Assembly (NCBI GenBank): GCA_964461105.1
Contig: CAYWSY010000001.1
Coordinates: 1-64,000 of the forward strand
Direction of reading: 5' to 3'
Origin: JAGVMG01 sp964461105
Lineage (GTDB): Bacteria; Chlamydiota; Chlamydiia; Chlamydiales; Rhabdochlamydiaceae
Length of the DNA: 64,000 nt
A model generated the notes under the pieces. It was not told the DNA's origin. It did not search any database and worked only from the letters and a program-made list of their open reading frames with translations. The position numbers and the translations under genes were made by a program. Numbering within the stretch: position 1 is the first letter of the stretch; the number at the start of each line of letters is the position of its first letter. Below are positions 62,066 through 64,000 of the stretch, one piece after another.

Positions 62066-62635
62066 ATGAAGAAATTTGGAAAATTACTCGCCCTTCTTCT
62101 CTCGCTTTTGATTTTAGTCCCGCTTATGGTTCATAACGCAGATAAATCGAATGCGAGCTCTCAGACGACCGTTGTTGTGCCCAATCCTCCTGCGATTGAT
62201 CAGAAAACCCCTGTCGATACGATCATCACACAACCAGATGGAACGGTCATTGAAAAGCAATACATCTACGATCCTGATACGAATTCAATTCTGATCGATT
62301 CAGAGTATAGTCAGGAGAATGCAAGCCTCTTTTTTCCAGGATTTGAACTTGGCTTCTTGTTTGCAGGGGGATACTGGGTTGACCATGATGGGTATTACTG
62401 GAATGACAACCATTGGACCTATACAAATAATGAGAATTGGAATGACCATTGGAATGGCTACTGGCACAATCAGTGGAATAACCAACATTGGCGCAACCAT
62501 TGGCAGCAAAATCACAACAATAAAAATTGGAACCGGAACTATCCTCAAAATTGGAGTCATCCCGGTGGACGCTCTCAAGGGATGCATCAGGAAGGTGGCA
62601 TGCGTGGTGGGCGAGGCGGTGGAGGTCGAAGATGA
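62066..62635 (+). CDS. Exported Trp/Asn/His-rich low-complexity protein
   Basis: 189 residues. A signal or anchor (LLALLLSLLILVPLMV) precedes a short domain (TVIEKQYIYDPDTNS), then about 70 residues with 11 Trp in WN/HW steps (NENWNDHWNGYWHNQWNNQH) and a Gly/Arg tail (GGMRGGRGGGGRR). No family recognised; such segments can bind metals, sugars or RNA. AGAGG is 5 nt before the ATG. It overlaps the next gene by 4 nt. Confidence 0.7.
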   Translation: MKKFGKLLALLLSLLILVPLMVHNADKSNASSQTTVVVPNPPAIDQKTPVDTIITQPDGTVIEKQYIYDPDTNSILIDSEYSQENASLFFPGFELGFLFAGGYWVDHDGYYWNDNHWTYTNNENWNDHWNGYWHNQWNNQHWRNHWQQNHNNKNWNRNYPQNWSHPGGRSQGMHQEGGMRGGRGGGGRR

Positions 62636-63549
62636 AGTGGATCATTCGATTGATCTGTGTGCTTGCGTTATGTGCGAGCTATCGCGCTCTTAGCTCGTTT
62701 TGTAAAGAGCAGACAGGCGGATTTACCATTGCCAACATCAGCTCAAACCTCCCATTTCATCCTGAGTGGGAAATGCCCCCTTTGACACCGGATGAAACAG
62801 GGGAGGTCCATGCAGCTCTAGGCCAAAAGTATCATTACCTCTTTTCGGGTGGACAGGCAGTTGTCTTTATGAGTGAAGATCAGCAGTATGTGATCAAGTT
62901 TTTTGACCAATCCCGTTTTAAGCCAAGGTTTTTAGTCAGATATCTTCCAAACTTTTGTTTTAATGCCAAAAAGTTAGCAAAGCGGCAGTGGAAGCGGTCA
63001 AACAAAATGCAACGGGATTTCAATAGTTATAAGATTGCGATGGAAGAGCTCAAGCAAGAGACGGGACTCATGTATGTGCATTTAAACCAGACTGCCTCAG
63101 TCTTAAAGCCATTTACCCTGGTTGATCAGTTAAACATCGCACATGAGATCGATCTTAATCGATTTGAGTTTGTCTTACAAAAACGCGCAGATTTAGTCTA
63201 CCCTCATCTAGAGAGCTTATGTGCACGCGGAGAGAAACTGGCTGCTAAAGAGGCTCTGCAATCTTTGTTGGAGTTATTTACGACAAGGTGTGCAAAGGGG
63301 ATTGAGGACAGCATCCCCGACTTGGATAAAAATTTTGGTTTTATCGGCACCAAAGCTGTGCAGATTGATACGGGGCGTTTTACCAAGCAGCATCTTGTAA
63401 GCCGTTATCGAGACCGGCGCAAGGCAGCCTTGCAAGAGCCTCTAGAGGTCAAGTACCCCTTGATCAAAGACTCATTTAAGGCTTGGCTTGGAAACCTCGA
63501 TCCTGAGCTCCTGGAGTATTTTGAAGCGGAGTATTTTAAGCGAGCTTGA
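62632..63549 (+). CDS. Exported protein with kinase-fold features
   Basis: 305 residues from the ATG at 62632 (GGAGGT upstream). Signal peptide WIIRLICVLALCASYRALSS. Then a glycine loop-like YLFSGGQAVVFMSEDQQYVI with KFF (candidate ATP lysine), IPDLDKNFGF (candidate catalytic loop Asp/Asn) and VQIDTGRF (DTG in place of DFG). This order resembles the WaaP/APH kinase superfamily, but with weak motifs. Being exported it may not use ATP. Same operon as the Trp-rich protein. Confidence 0.62.
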   Translation: MKWIIRLICVLALCASYRALSSFCKEQTGGFTIANISSNLPFHPEWEMPPLTPDETGEVHAALGQKYHYLFSGGQAVVFMSEDQQYVIKFFDQSRFKPRFLVRYLPNFCFNAKKLAKRQWKRSNKMQRDFNSYKIAMEELKQETGLMYVHLNQTASVLKPFTLVDQLNIAHEIDLNRFEFVLQKRADLVYPHLESLCARGEKLAAKEALQSLLELFTTRCAKGIEDSIPDLDKNFGFIGTKAVQIDTGRFTKQHLVSRYRDRRKAALQEPLEVKYPLIKDSFKAWLGNLDPELLEYFEAEYFKRA

Positions 63550-64000
63550 CTTTTGCAATTGCTATTAAGCGTTTTGGATTTTCGGCGAGATTGACATAGC
63601 TGCTTATAAAAGATTCCAAGATTTGTGGATTTGAGATGTGAATTGCTCCTTTATTTGGATCGATATAGAAGCGCTCTTTTTTTTCCCGGATAAAAGAAAT
63701 GGAGTGACCAATTTTTTTTGTTACAGGAAGCCCGATGTTATAGCACCCTTGAGGTAGGGAATAGATTTTTTTTGCTAGTGCTGGTATTGTCTTAATTTTG
63801 TTTGATCGCTCGAGGAATTTATAATTAAGTTTCAGCCTCAGTGCTTTAAGAATTGGTTTATAAGTTTTCCCAGGATTAGAATTATGGAGAGACTGAATGA
63901 AAGCGGCTTCAATGGGAGAGCCTTTTCGGAACCGTTTGCTCACTGCTCTGATATGGTTCTCTGGAGATGAGAATGCGGAGCGTGTTTTTAAATAAAGGAA
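63536..64000 (-). CDS. 3' part of a possible C58-type cysteine protease effector
   Basis: The frame is open from the window edge (KTRSAFSSPENHIRAVSKRF before the GTG at 63943), so the gene is probably partial. Its end has GHSISFIREKKERFYIDPNK: the His and the Asp are 15 residues apart, like His258 and Asp274 of YopT. The catalytic Cys would lie about 119 residues before the His, outside the window. It ends 14 nt inside the convergent kinase-fold gene. Confidence 0.5.
   Translation of the reverse strand, partial: FLYLKTRSAFSSPENHIRAVSKRFRKGSPIEAAFIQSLHNSNPGKTYKPILKALRLKLNYKFLERSNKIKTIPALAKKIYSLPQGCYNIGLPVTKKIGHSISFIREKKERFYIDPNKGAIHISNPQILESFISSYVNLAENPKRLIAIAKVKLA

Noticed and set aside
62247..62693. 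Antisense and +1 frames over the Trp-rich gene
   Set aside because: Open only because of the biased low-complexity codons; products are Ile/Met- or His-rich with no family.
1..64000. CRISPR array or prophage
   Set aside because: No regularly spaced short repeats and no phage structural genes seen; the repeats are dispersed palindromes.

Overview
The window reads as a chromosomal segment of a member of the Chlamydiota, probably an environmental (Parachlamydiales-type) lineage. The evidence is the chlamydia-type gene content: a V-type ATPase operon (E, DUF2764, A, B, D, I, K) beside transaldolase, a tandem double-length UvrA of 1885 residues, a 935-residue PknD kinase, an LpxL/HtrB acyltransferase with an extra C-terminal domain, the CdaA-CdaR c-di-AMP pair, CydAB, and nusB-murB. 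Long palindromic repeats, a Dps protein, an AAA ATPase and several effector-like genes suggest a genome more open to mobile DNA than the reduced Chlamydiaceae. The genus cannot be fixed from this sequence alone.

Layout. 1-3.4 kb: palindromic repeats, tal, then a minus-strand set of four small exported proteins (two with a membrane segment and a His-containing tail, two lipoproteins). 3.5-11.1 kb: V-ATPase operon. 11.3-14.8 kb: AT-rich kinase-like gene, fumC, Nudix hydrolase. 14.9-19.3 kb: lipoprotein, DAHP synthase, Na/alanine symporter, outer-membrane protein, small bilobed membrane protein. 19.3-25.6 kb: valS, a frameshifted Nudix gene, pknD. 25.9-27.5 kb: trpS and a frameshifted M91-like metalloprotease (effector-like). 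27.6-36.1 kb: membrane protein, double uvrA, CPBP protease, pyk. 36.2-42.5 kb, minus strand: small helical protein, rsmE, lpxL, LRR remnant, glycosyltransferase, cdaR, cdaA. 42.8-45.8 kb: cydAB and a secreted zinc-ribbon-like protein. 45.8-53.9 kb: anchored protein, exonuclease-like protein, dps, nusB-murB-PHP-folC, two unknowns, mnmM. 54.0-57.8 kb: tRNA-Val, a degenerate threonyl-tRNA synthetase-like gene, infC-rpmI-rplT-pheS, tRNA-Ser. 57.9-64 kb: repeats around an AAA ATPase, XRE regulator, D-2-hydroxyacid dehydrogenase, LicD protein, Trp/Asn-rich exported protein with a kinase-fold-like partner, and the 3' part of a possible C58-type cysteine protease.

Themes. Energy: V-ATPase (with a sodium-type ligand set in AtpK), cytochrome bd, pyruvate kinase, fumarase and an Na-coupled symporter. 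Translation: four tRNA-synthetase-related genes, IF3, L35, L20, two tRNAs, RsmE and MnmM. Host interaction: two protease-like genes resembling type III effectors, two kinase-like proteins, an LRR protein and an Inc-like protein. The most striking structures are three families of long palindromic elements whose inverted ends supply stop codons to flanking genes, and a ThrRS relative lacking its active-site residues at the position thrS occupies in E. coli (thrS-infC-rpmI-rplT-pheS).
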